This document shows positions 1-7,609 of a DNA stretch of 64,000 bases, in pieces. The stretch is from NCBI GenBank assembly GCA_964390725.1, contig CAYMIW010000007.1, positions 1 to 64,000 on the forward strand, read 5' to 3'. The number at the start of each line of letters is the position of its first letter. The first letter of the stretch is position 1. The position numbers were made by a program, and so were the translations under genes. The stretch is from JAABTH01 sp964390725 (lineage in GTDB: Bacteria; Bacillota; Dethiobacteria; DTU022). Below the pieces are notes generated by a model. That model was not told the DNA's origin. It saw only the letters and a program-made list of their open reading frames with translations, and did not search any database.

Positions 1-187
1 AATGCAGAAGGAACCCCTTGCTGAGAGGCTGAACGACATTAAAGTGAGCTGCCTGTATTGCCGCTGAAGCCCGGACACCCCTTATATTATTCAGTTGAAC
101 CGGTAGTTCGTATTAATTACTGCTCACCTGTCGCGAACATAAAGCGAGTAGATAAAAGGGTCGCTGAAACAAGGGTTGGAGCAGGCC

Positions 188-207
188 GGCCGACATGGAG
201 GTCGGCC
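188..207. repeat. Short GC-rich inverted repeat
   Basis: Perfect 7-bp arms GGCCGAC and GTCGGCC are separated by six bases. There is no T-run on either side, so it does not look like an intrinsic terminator. It sits next to the direct repeat and may belong to the same intergenic element. Confidence 0.4.
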
Positions 208-275
208 GCCGTCGAAAGCTCCGGATGAGCTTATCGAAAGGGGAGCCTGAGCGGAAGCCCGCAGTAGAAGCGCGG

Positions 276-419
276 CCCTTTTGCACGCAGCGATCGTGAG
301 CAAAGGCGGCAGTAATTAATTTAACGAGAGGCAGCTCACACCCACCCATTGCGAGGCTGCCCTGGCGCAGGCCTGCAGGTGAAGCGTTGCCCTTTTGCAC
401 GCAGCGATCGCGAGCAAAG
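276..419. repeat. Imperfect direct repeat, 114-bp period
   Basis: A 30-base segment at 276-305 (starting CCCTTTTGCACGCAGCGATC) recurs at 390-419 with one mismatch. The flanks before each copy also resemble each other more loosely (AGAAGCGCGG versus TGAAGCGTTG), so the unit is longer than 30 bases. The period is 114 bp. This resembles a dispersed intergenic repeat family, but only two copies are in the window. Confidence 0.55.
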
Positions 420-508
420 AGAAAATGTATATTTTCCATTCTTTACAAAAGGATAATTAAAAATAAATCGGGAATTAATAAAAATAAATTATCAGGGGAG
501 GTGCATTG

Positions 509-1603
509 ATGTCGGTTTTGCTGAACAGCACTCCGGCTGAAGATGGCTATCGTATGCCGGGGGAGTTTGAACCTCATGAAGGGTGCTGGATGATCTGGCC
601 CGAGCGTAATGACAACTGGAGGCTGGGTGCCAAACCTGCCGAGAAAGCATTTACTGCTGTCGCAGAAGCTATTAGCTGCTTTGAGCAGGTTACCATGTGT
701 GTATCTACCCGTCAGTATCTAAATGCACGTAACAAACTGCCAGTTTCGGTAAGGGTTCTTGAAATGTCCAGTAATGATGCCTGGATGAGAGATGTCGGCC
801 CTACTTTTGTTAAGAATGACCAGGGTGGAATGCGCTTAGTCCATTGGGAATTCAATGCCTGGGGTGGCATTGACGAAGGGTTATACTTCCCCTGGGATCA
901 GGATAGCCTGGTTCCTGTCAAAATAGCCGAGGTTACCGGTGTTGATCGCTACAAGGCCCCATTTATCCTGGAAGGTGGTTCTATTCATGTCGATGGTGAA
1001 GGGACTTTAATAACTACCGAGGAATGTTTGTTAAACCCAAACCGTAACCCAAAACTATCAAAACAGGAAATAGAAAATTACCTGAAAAAATATCTTAACC
1101 TGGATAAGATTATCTGGCTGCCACGGGGTTGCTATAATGACGAGACAAATGGTCATGTGGATAACCTTTGCTGTTTCAGAAGACCAGGTGAGGTGATTTT
1201 GAACTGGACAGAAGATAGGGAAGACCCGCAATATGATATTTCTCTGGAAGCTTACCGTATTTTATCTTCTGCAGTTGATGCACAGGGACGCAGGTTAACA
1301 GTGCACCAGATAGTTCAACCGGAACCGATATTAATCAGTGCTGAAGAATGTAAAGGAGTGGATGCAGTAGAAGGTACAATACCGCGTCGGGAAGGCGATC
1401 GGATGGCTGCATCATATGTTAATTTTTATCTGGCTAATGGAGGTATCGTGATGCCTCTTTTTGATGATCCGGCAGATCAACCGGCCATAAGCAAAATGAA
1501 AGAACTGTTTCCCGAAAGAAAGATTATTGGTATTCAAGCGAGGGAAATACTATTGGGAGGCGGTAACATACACTGCATAACACAACAGCAGCCAGTATCA
1601 TGA
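509..1603 (+). CDS. aguA: Agmatine deiminase
   Basis: Hydrolyses agmatine to N-carbamoylputrescine and ammonia in the cytoplasm. The 364-residue protein has the usual family length and belongs to the peptidyl-arginine deiminase fold. Visible landmarks are the N-terminal region MPGEFEPHEGCWMIWPER, the NDAWMRDVGPTF stretch, a GHVDN motif with the conserved His, and GGGNIHCITQQ near the C-terminus with the catalytic Cys at about residue 356. The ATG at 509 lies eight bases after AGGGGAG; a TTG directly before it is also open. The carbamoyltransferase follows 57 bases downstream, so the two probably form a putrescine-producing pathway. No carbamate kinase gene is present in the window. Confidence 0.95.
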   Translation: MSVLLNSTPAEDGYRMPGEFEPHEGCWMIWPERNDNWRLGAKPAEKAFTAVAEAISCFEQVTMCVSTRQYLNARNKLPVSVRVLEMSSNDAWMRDVGPTFVKNDQGGMRLVHWEFNAWGGIDEGLYFPWDQDSLVPVKIAEVTGVDRYKAPFILEGGSIHVDGEGTLITTEECLLNPNRNPKLSKQEIENYLKKYLNLDKIIWLPRGCYNDETNGHVDNLCCFRRPGEVILNWTEDREDPQYDISLEAYRILSSAVDAQGRRLTVHQIVQPEPILISAEECKGVDAVEGTIPRREGDRMAASYVNFYLANGGIVMPLFDDPADQPAISKMKELFPERKIIGIQAREILLGGGNIHCITQQQPVS

Positions 1604-1660
1604 TAACCATGTTGGTATTTGTTAACTGATTAATTCAACTTATAAAAGGGAGTGAACTGA

Positions 1661-2593
1661 TTGAATAGTTTAAGTGGCCGAAATTTTATGGATCTCGATG
1701 ATTTTTCCCGGGAAGAGATTATGCTAATACTTGAAACAACCCGTGAATTAAAGCTTGAAGCAAAGAGAAATTTATTTCACCCTTATCTGAAACATAAATC
1801 GCTGGGCTGTATATTCGATCAACCTTCAACCAGGACGAGGATATCATTTGAACTGGGCATTCAACAGCTTGGTGGGTATGTTACCTATCTGAAACCGGGG
1901 GAAATTCATCTTGGTAAAAAGGAAAGTATATTTGATACGGCAAAAGTGTTAAGCCGGTTTTTTGATGCCATTATGATTCGTTGGAACAATTATGAAGAAA
2001 TGAAAAAGTTAGCTGATAGCGCTACCGTTCCGGTTATCAATGGTATGACAGAAAAAAACCACCCTTGCCAGGCTTTAGCAGATATTTACACAGTAATGGA
2101 GCAGTTTAATGATTTAAATGGGAAGAAAGTGGTCTTTTTTGGTGATCGCACTCAACCTGCTCATTCCCTGGGGGTAATCTGTTCGAAACTCGGATTGAAT
2201 TTTGTTCATTGCAGCCCAAAAAAATATGCAATACTTGCGGATTATAGTGATATTTTTAATCGGAACAACCGGCTTTCAGGAGGTAACTATATGCATACAG
2301 ATGATATAGATGAAGCTTGTTCCGGGGCACATGTTATTTATACTGATGTGTGGTGGTGGATCGGTCAGGAAGATGAAGAAGTTGAACGAAGAAAACTCTT
2401 CGCTCCCTATCAGGTTACTGCCGATATTCTTGCCAAGTGCGATAAAAATGTAATATTTGAGCACTGCCTGCCGGCAATGCGGGGAGTTGAAGTCACCGAC
2501 GAGGTTATGGATAGTACAAGTTCAGTTATTTATGACCAGGCTGAAAACAGGATGCATACAGAAAAAGCTCTGATGGTACTGCTGATGAGCTGA
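1661..2593 (+). CDS. Ornithine/putrescine-type carbamoyltransferase
   Basis: A 310-residue transcarbamylase. The carbamoyl-phosphate motif STRTR is at residues 56-60, HPCQ at 134-137 and HCLPA at 268-272. Where ornithine carbamoyltransferases have DVWxSMG, this protein has DVWWWIG (229-235), so the ornithine-binding SMG loop is lost. Known putrescine carbamoyltransferases also deviate there. Together with the upstream agmatine deiminase this suggests the enzyme phosphorolyses N-carbamoylputrescine to putrescine and carbamoyl phosphate. That is inference: an automated pipeline would probably call it argF. Start is TTG at 1661 after AAAGGGAGTGA. Confidence 0.85.
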   Translation: MNSLSGRNFMDLDDFSREEIMLILETTRELKLEAKRNLFHPYLKHKSLGCIFDQPSTRTRISFELGIQQLGGYVTYLKPGEIHLGKKESIFDTAKVLSRFFDAIMIRWNNYEEMKKLADSATVPVINGMTEKNHPCQALADIYTVMEQFNDLNGKKVVFFGDRTQPAHSLGVICSKLGLNFVHCSPKKYAILADYSDIFNRNNRLSGGNYMHTDDIDEACSGAHVIYTDVWWWIGQEDEEVERRKLFAPYQVTADILAKCDKNVIFEHCLPAMRGVEVTDEVMDSTSSVIYDQAENRMHTEKALMVLLMS

Positions 2594-2610
2594 TCGGCCT
2601 GGTAAAAAGT

Positions 2611-2655
2611 CATATAAAAAGAAGCGGCGACCCGGTATAACCGGATCGCCGCTTC
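2611..2655 (-). terminator. Rho-independent terminator of the methyltransferase operon
   Basis: GAAGCGGCGA and its complement CGCCGCTTC form the outer stem, with an inner CCGG pairing, at 2621-2655. Read on the minus strand the hairpin is followed directly by a run of five T. The plus side lacks a T-run, so it serves mainly the minus-strand operon ending at 2671. Confidence 0.75.
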
Positions 2656-2670
2656 CCGCAAGAAAAGAGG

Positions 2671-4011
2671 TTAAACACTACCGTACTTACGGCCTGCTTC
2701 AAACATGGCTTTTACATTTTCGGACGGTGCCTCGTCCAGAACGGAACCGTTACCTAAAATGAAACCGCCATCTTTACCGATTGTATCAATCAAATTCTTA
2801 GCGTATTCTTCTACATCCTGCGGTTTGCCAGCCTGGAATATGGAAGCGGGAAGGTTGCCACAGATACATGCCTGTCCGTGAAGTGCCGCTTTTGCTTTTT
2901 CCATATCGGTAGTGTCAAAATACCACATTGACCTACCCGCGGGAACTTCAGGGTCATTAATAATGTCGAGCCTTTCATTGTAACCACCTTCGGCAAACAG
3001 GAGGGGTACAAGGCCTTCCTCGATTAATCCGAGCATTACCGCCTTAAGCTGTGGCCAATAGAACTTTCTATACTGGTCTTTTGACATGAAGCCATCTGCA
3101 CCTTTATGCAGCGGTATGAAAACCATTGGACAGTTATTTGTTGTAGCTGAGCGAACACCCATTTCGATGTTCATCGGAATCAGCACTTCCATAGCCTTCA
3201 ACACTTTATCCGGCTGACGGAAAATGTCAAGCATCAGGGGTTGGGTTCCGCGCAGAGTGTCGCCCAGGGTATCAAATGGTGCTTTACACATGCCGCCTAA
3301 GAATGGCGGGATCCCCTGGGTAGCCATGGTTTCACCGTCAGTGGCGCCAACGGCCTGGATCCATTCCATGGCCAGGTTGCCGGCTTCAATTAATTTTTTT
3401 AGCGATTCCTGGACATCGGGAATGCCAAAGGGAATCATTGTCGCCGGTACGAACGGCAGCTCAATGATATCGGTGAATGGACCGAGCATTTGCCATGGTG
3501 CAAAAGCTTCGAAGATCCGCGGCATATACTTGGTCATCCAGTACCTGGTTGGGTCATTGATCAGATCATCGTACTCATCTGCCATCATATATTCTTTTTC
3601 CCAGCACTGGTAGGGAGTATTGGGGTTCGTGCCGTGTCCCGGCCATTTATATAGCGTGTAACCGAGATGTTCCAGAGTTTTTCCTGAACTCATCAGGAAT
3701 GAGCCGGCCATGCTGTCGGGCTGCATATCCCGGTGATACTTGGTCCAGGCCAATTTAAGTTTATCATAGTTGTACATTACATCTTCACAGGATACACCGG
3801 CGTGGTAAGCCGGGAAAAAGCCGATCATGGGGCAGACTGGTATACGTGAGGGTTTTTTTAGCTCGATAGCATCCTTAATAATCTGACTTCTTTCCAGGTA
3901 TGCTTCTTTTGCACCAGGAGCAAATTCCACTCCTTCCTGGTTCATCCATTTATCAAAACGGGTTTGAAACTTCTCATCAGGTGTGAGGTCTTTCCAGTTA
4001 TCAGTTAACAT
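2671..4011 (-). CDS. Uroporphyrinogen decarboxylase-family corrinoid methyltransferase
   Basis: A 446-residue protein of the UroD/MtaA superfamily. Much longer than haem-pathway UroD (about 350 residues) and lying directly downstream of a corrinoid protein gene, it is more likely a methyltransferase moving a methyl group to or from that corrinoid protein than a haem enzyme. The C-terminal segment ACICGNLPASIF matches the ICGN region of UroD-type methyltransferases, where thiol-binding zinc ligands lie. The substrate cannot be read from sequence. The ATG at 4011 lies one base beyond the TAA of the upstream gene and follows GGGGGTG; a GTG at 4020 is also in frame. Transcribed from the promoter at 4754-4783. 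Confidence 0.85.
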   Translation of the reverse strand: MLTDNWKDLTPDEKFQTRFDKWMNQEGVEFAPGAKEAYLERSQIIKDAIELKKPSRIPVCPMIGFFPAYHAGVSCEDVMYNYDKLKLAWTKYHRDMQPDSMAGSFLMSSGKTLEHLGYTLYKWPGHGTNPNTPYQCWEKEYMMADEYDDLINDPTRYWMTKYMPRIFEAFAPWQMLGPFTDIIELPFVPATMIPFGIPDVQESLKKLIEAGNLAMEWIQAVGATDGETMATQGIPPFLGGMCKAPFDTLGDTLRGTQPLMLDIFRQPDKVLKAMEVLIPMNIEMGVRSATTNNCPMVFIPLHKGADGFMSKDQYRKFYWPQLKAVMLGLIEEGLVPLLFAEGGYNERLDIINDPEVPAGRSMWYFDTTDMEKAKAALHGQACICGNLPASIFQAGKPQDVEEYAKNLIDTIGKDGGFILGNGSVLDEAPSENVKAMFEAGRKYGSV

Positions 4012-4012
4012 A

Positions 4013-4651
4013 TTAAGCACCCCCTATCCATTTTTTAGCCAGAGCAACGGCTTCAACGGCATCTTTGCCCCAGCCGTCAGCGCCGGCGTGCTCGCGTATT
4101 GCGTCGTTGATGGGGGCTCCTCCGACCATTATTTTAACCTTGTCTCTCAGGCCGGCTTTTTCAAATGCTGCAACAGTTTCTTTCATTGGTTCGATAGCCA
4201 GTGTCAGAAGGGCACTCATACCGACTACCTGCGGGTCAAATGCTTTTGCTTCTTCAACAAACTTTTCTGGAGATATGTCTACTCCAAGGTCTTTAACTTC
4301 AAAACCGTTTGCGTCGAGCATGAAAGTAACAATATTTTTACCTATATCGTGGATATCTCCTTTTACCGTACCGATCATAACCTTACCTCGGGTTTTACCG
4401 GAGTCAGCGCTGCCTTCAACTATCTTGTCTTTGGTGAGCTCAGCCAGCTGGTTCATAATCTGGCCGGTCATCATCAGTTCCGGTAAGAAATATTCACCTT
4501 TTTCGTACCGGTTACCAACTTCCTCCACAGCTTTACGAAACAGATCAACCATTTTGAGAGGATCGGCGCCGCCTTCAAGGCTTTCTATAGCCAGGGCCAG
4601 CGCTTCGTCTTCACGCATTTCTACAATGGCATTAAAAAGTTTTTCCTGCAT
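4013..4651 (-). CDS. Corrinoid (B12-binding) methyl-carrier protein
   Basis: A 212-residue corrinoid protein of the MtbC/MtaC/MttC family, the cobalamin-bearing methyl carrier of three-component methyltransferase systems. Residues 1-85 form the four-helix cap and about 90-212 the Rossmann-like B12 domain. The base-off ligand motif is GDIHDIG with His101, followed by a SALLT serine/leucine segment and GGAPIN. It is the first gene of its operon, with GGAGGT before the ATG, and is followed tightly by the UroD-type methyltransferase. It shares overall architecture with the protein at 5657-6313 but is clearly diverged. No RamA-type reactivating protein is encoded nearby. Confidence 0.93.
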   Translation of the reverse strand: MQEKLFNAIVEMREDEALALAIESLEGGADPLKMVDLFRKAVEEVGNRYEKGEYFLPELMMTGQIMNQLAELTKDKIVEGSADSGKTRGKVMIGTVKGDIHDIGKNIVTFMLDANGFEVKDLGVDISPEKFVEEAKAFDPQVVGMSALLTLAIEPMKETVAAFEKAGLRDKVKIMVGGAPINDAIREHAGADGWGKDAVEAVALAKKWIGGA

Positions 4652-4753
4652 GTTTACCTCCTAAGGGTTAATAATTGAAATTTGAAACAATTGACTCCAT
4701 ATCACCTCCCGATTGCGAAAAGTGTTATGAATAAAAAAAATCTGTCATAAAAT

Positions 4754-4783
4754 ATTATATATTTATATATATAAGTTTGTCAA
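4754..4783 (-). promoter_or_regulatory. Sigma-A type promoter, corrinoid methyltransferase operon
   Basis: On the minus strand TTGACA (4783-4778) is followed after 18 bases by TATAAT (4759-4754), a perfect match to both boxes. It drives the gene starting at 4651 and leaves a leader of about 95 bases. Its -35 box is one arm of the palindrome at 4779-4793. Confidence 0.75.
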
Positions 4784-4793
4784 TATGGTTGAC
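4779..4793. promoter_or_regulatory. Candidate operator shared by two divergent promoters
   Basis: GTCAA-N5-TTGAC is a perfect inverted repeat whose two arms lie inside the -35 boxes of the two divergent promoters. A dimeric repressor bound here would block both at once. The GntR-family protein encoded at 4879 is the obvious candidate. Binding is inferred, and the symmetry may partly arise because two -35 boxes face each other. Confidence 0.5.
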
Positions 4794-4817
4794 TTTATTA
4801 TTTCTTCAAGTTATATT
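4789..4817 (+). promoter_or_regulatory. Sigma-A type promoter of the GntR regulator
   Basis: TTGACT (4789-4794), a 17-base spacer and TATATT (4812-4817). It points to the GntR gene starting at 4879, with a leader of roughly 55 bases, and lies back to back with the promoter of the minus-strand methyltransferase operon. Confidence 0.7.
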
Positions 4818-4878
4818 AAACTTTAACAGTGTAATTATAATACATTATTTTTGTAAAAATAAAACGGTAAATACAAAT

Positions 4879-5655
4879 ATGAAAGATAATAAAAAAACGG
4901 AAGAGTTGATTGCCATAACAGGTATAGACCGTAATTCTTTTGAACCGGCTTACCTTCAGCTTGTATATCTGCTCAAACAGCAGATAGCCTCCGGTATTCT
5001 CAGGGCAGGAGACAGGCTTCCTTCTGAGTCTCAGATTTGCAAGCAATACCAGATATCACCAATGACTGTGCGTCGCGCCATAAACATTCTTGCTGATCAG
5101 GATCTGGTTGATACTGCCCAGGGAAGAGGAACATTTGTTAAACCAATCAAGTTGGAAACAGCTACCTTCCAATTAAAAGCACTACAGGATATATTCAATG
5201 ATGATCACACAAATGTATCCATTTTAGAAGCCAGTATAATGTCGGCGGATCTTCGTGTAGCGCAGAAACTGGAACTCCCCGAAAAAGAACGTATAATATT
5301 CATTCGCAAGCTTCTGACCAAGGATAAAATCCCCCTTATATATCATCGCGAGTACCTGATTTATGACCCGAAAAGAGCCTTGGTTGAAACCGAGTTAGAA
5401 GTAACTTCGTTACGCGGATTGTTCAGAGGCGAAATAAGCGGTGATTTTAAGTTTGGCAATTTAAGTATAGAAGCTACGGTAATTAACGAGGAAGAGGCAA
5501 AAGTACTGAAGATGCCGGTTGGAACTTCTGCTTTTAACCTGGAACACATATTTTTTGATTATGCTGATAAACCGGTTAGCTGGGGTTGGTTTATTTGTCG
5601 TAGCGACTACCTTCGTTTCACAACAACGTTGGGTATACACAACGGGGAGGTTTAA
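4879..5655 (+). CDS. GntR-family (HutC-type) transcriptional regulator
   Basis: A 258-residue DNA-binding regulator. Residues about 20-90 form the GntR winged helix (PAYLQLVYLLKQQI, then LPSESQICKQYQISPMTVRR and a GRGTFV wing). Residues about 100-250 are a UTRA ligand-binding domain of the HutC type. The ATG at 4879 has only a poor ribosome-binding site; an earlier in-frame TTG at 4777 would add a hydrophobic, AT-biased stretch and overlap the promoter, so I reject it. It is divergent from the corrinoid methyltransferase operon and one base from a second corrinoid gene, so it probably controls both in response to a methyl-donor substrate. The effector is unknown. Confidence 0.9.
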   Translation: MKDNKKTEELIAITGIDRNSFEPAYLQLVYLLKQQIASGILRAGDRLPSESQICKQYQISPMTVRRAINILADQDLVDTAQGRGTFVKPIKLETATFQLKALQDIFNDDHTNVSILEASIMSADLRVAQKLELPEKERIIFIRKLLTKDKIPLIYHREYLIYDPKRALVETELEVTSLRGLFRGEISGDFKFGNLSIEATVINEEEAKVLKMPVGTSAFNLEHIFFDYADKPVSWGWFICRSDYLRFTTTLGIHNGEV

Positions 5656-5656
5656 C

Positions 5657-6313
5657 ATGGCCGAAAAGGCAAAAAAGTTGATCGGTTACGTAGCCGATCT
5701 TTGTGAAGAAGAGTCAATTGAGCTGGTTAAGGAAAGACTTTCTGCCGGAGAAGACCCCCTTAAAATTGTTTATGATTGCCAGGAAGGCATGCGTATAGTA
5801 GGTGAGAGATACAGCGAGGGAGAATACTTTATAGCCGGGCTGATCATGGCCGGTGAAATATTAAGGCAGGTAATGCAGCTGATAAGTCCGGTTTTGAAGA
5901 ACTCCAGTCAGGCTAACAGGGCTTCGGGAACGGTTGTTCTAGGTACGGTTAAGGAAGATATCCATGATTTAGGTAAAAATATTGTTAAAATGCTTCTCGC
6001 CTGCCACGGTTTTACTGTTCATGATCTCGGGGTTGATGTTCCACCTGATAGGTTTGTGAAAGAATCAGCCAAGCTTCAACCAGATATTATCGGCCTTTCC
6101 GGTTTGATAACTGCATCATATGAAAGCATGAAACAGACTATAGAATTGCTCAGGAAAGAAACTGAAAAATGGCCTAAAAAGCCCTACATCATTATTGGGG
6201 GCAGCCAGATTGACGAGCAGGTTTCTAATCTTGTTGGGACTGATTACTGGGTAAATGAGGCCGATGCAGGTGTAATCTTATGTAAAAAATTGTTAACAGG
6301 TGAACCTTTTTAA
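5657..6313 (+). CDS. Corrinoid (B12-binding) methyl-carrier protein, second copy
   Basis: A 218-residue B12-binding protein of the MtbC-like family. It has the helical cap at 1-85, then EDIHDLG with ligand His103, a SGLITAS segment and an IIGGSQI motif. ATG 5657 is one base after the GntR stop codon and has a GGGGAGG ribosome-binding site inside that gene's end, so the two are co-transcribed. The operon ends in the terminator at 6338. It carries no methyltransferase of its own, so it may pair with the UroD-type enzyme at 2671 or with the homocysteine methyltransferase-like protein at 7610. Pairing is inference. Confidence 0.92.
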   Translation: MAEKAKKLIGYVADLCEEESIELVKERLSAGEDPLKIVYDCQEGMRIVGERYSEGEYFIAGLIMAGEILRQVMQLISPVLKNSSQANRASGTVVLGTVKEDIHDLGKNIVKMLLACHGFTVHDLGVDVPPDRFVKESAKLQPDIIGLSGLITASYESMKQTIELLRKETEKWPKKPYIIIGGSQIDEQVSNLVGTDYWVNEADAGVILCKKLLTGEPF

Positions 6314-6337
6314 CATTTCTTTAATTATAAATAATAT

Positions 6338-6365
6338 GCAGGTAGTCTATACCTGCTTTTTTCTT
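6338..6365 (+). terminator. Rho-independent terminator after the GntR-corrinoid operon
   Basis: GCAGGTA (6338-6344), a five-base loop and TACCTGC (6350-6356) are followed by TTTTTTCTT. Confidence 0.85.
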
Positions 6366-6390
6366 GTCCCCGAGCACCATATCTTCCGAT

Positions 6391-7473
6391 TTATTCATCA
6401 GCATCTGTTTTAGGTTTTAGAAAACGATACTTTATTTTTCCACTACTTTCTTTAATGGATTCCCCTATTTTTTTTGCCAGTTCTTCACTTTTGTGCAGGG
6501 TAATTTTACCGGTTTCCCAGGTTTTACTGGTTGTTTTTTTCATAATATCCTGACCGTAACGAAAGGGTCGTTTCCCTGCTTTAGCTGTTGCTTTTAAAAT
6601 AGCTTTTGTTACCTTGTAAGTTGATTCTCCAAGAACAATGGCGAGCATGGATGCAGCCTGGACTATGGCGGCGCTGCGAATGCTGTTTCTTTCTGCTTTT
6701 ACCAGGGAGGCGCAATACTGCCTGGCTATAACGCCGACTCTTAATGTTAAGAATGCGTTGGCAGATCCCTGAATAACTGAGTTGGTAATTATGTTGGCAG
6801 CGGTATTAAAGGCAGGTGTGAGCGATGACAGAGAGCTTCCCATAACAGAGGCAATTACAGGTTCCAACTGATCTTCCAGTATTTCAAGATTTTCAATTTT
6901 AGTTGCTAGAAAAGCAGTGGCAAAGACATTGCTATATAGATAAGCAAGATCACGAAAATTAGGCCGCTGATTGTAAATCAGGGCAATCTGCCAGATCATT
7001 CGCAGTTGAAAAATTATAACAATCAAAGCATCAAGCGCTCCGTACTGTGATATAGCAGTTATGACAAAAATATTGGCAGCGGTATCTTTAATTTTTTCAT
7101 CGGTCTTTTTATTCAGAATGGTGATGGCGTCCCTGACTGTAGATAAATCTTCCGATCTGATTTCCATCTCTTTTAAAGTGGGATTTTTTTGTAGTCTTTT
7201 AGTAAGCCTTCGGATATATATAAGGTACTGCTCTCCTTCTTGATCTTCAGGAGGAATTAAAGTCGAAGGTTGGCTGAACAGGGCTGCAAGTGGAATGGCA
7301 AGTAAAGCAATGTATAGGGCTAAGAGAGAGAGCAATACTGCTCTCCCTAATGATTCATGAATTCCGGAGGCCAGCATAACTAGTTGGTTGGTTTGATTAA
7401 TAATAAAGATAACAAAAAGTATGGTTAAAAACAGGGTCGTTAGAAAAATCAGGCGTTTTAAAGTTTTAAACAT
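6391..7473 (-). CDS. DUF697-like membrane protein
   Basis: A 360-residue protein that I place near the DUF697/YcjF family from its NAFLTLRVG-type segment and layout; the assignment is tentative. Two hydrophobic segments near the N-terminus (LIFLTTLFLTILFVIFII and LLSLLALYIALLAIPLAALF) look like membrane spans, followed by a charged region, a second hydrophobic region rich in Ala, Gly and Ile, and a Lys-rich C-terminal tail. The start at 7473 follows GAGGCGG; the longer open frame reaching 7671 would overlap the start of the divergent gene, so I reject it. It is transcribed away from both neighbours and has no clear link to the corrinoid genes around it. Confidence 0.7.
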   Translation of the reverse strand: MFKTLKRLIFLTTLFLTILFVIFIINQTNQLVMLASGIHESLGRAVLLSLLALYIALLAIPLAALFSQPSTLIPPEDQEGEQYLIYIRRLTKRLQKNPTLKEMEIRSEDLSTVRDAITILNKKTDEKIKDTAANIFVITAISQYGALDALIVIIFQLRMIWQIALIYNQRPNFRDLAYLYSNVFATAFLATKIENLEILEDQLEPVIASVMGSSLSSLTPAFNTAANIITNSVIQGSANAFLTLRVGVIARQYCASLVKAERNSIRSAAIVQAASMLAIVLGESTYKVTKAILKATAKAGKRPFRYGQDIMKKTTSKTWETGKITLHKSEELAKKIGESIKESSGKIKYRFLKPKTDADE

Positions 7474-7609
7474 AAGCGCCGCCTCGCTTCCAATAATGTT
7501 AAATCCATATTTATCTATAGTATAACAGTTTGATCTGTTATAATATATTGTAAATCCCGAGATCAGCCCTTGTTCAGCTAATTCTAATGCTGTTCCGCAG
7601 AAAGAAGTG

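Larger units (their letters stand above)
1..505. other. Intergenic stretch upstream of aguA with degenerate repeats
   Basis: No convincing gene lies here. A short open stretch in frame 2 ends at a TGA at 65-67 and might be the last codons of a gene that starts before the window, but it is too short to judge. The rest is GC-rich up to about 420, holds a hairpin (188-207) and a direct repeat (276-305 and 390-419), and then turns AT-rich just before the aguA ribosome-binding site. A minus-strand open frame of 108 codons crosses it, but its protein merely repeats itself because the DNA does, so I do not call it a gene. Confidence 0.6.

Noticed and set aside
2..67. Possible 3' end of a gene entering the window (frame 2, ending at TGA 65-67)
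   Set aside because: Only about 20 codons are visible; too short to distinguish from chance.
113..439. Minus-strand open frame of 108 codons upstream of aguA
   Set aside because: Its protein contains internal repeats that only mirror the DNA direct repeat, and it has no family resemblance.
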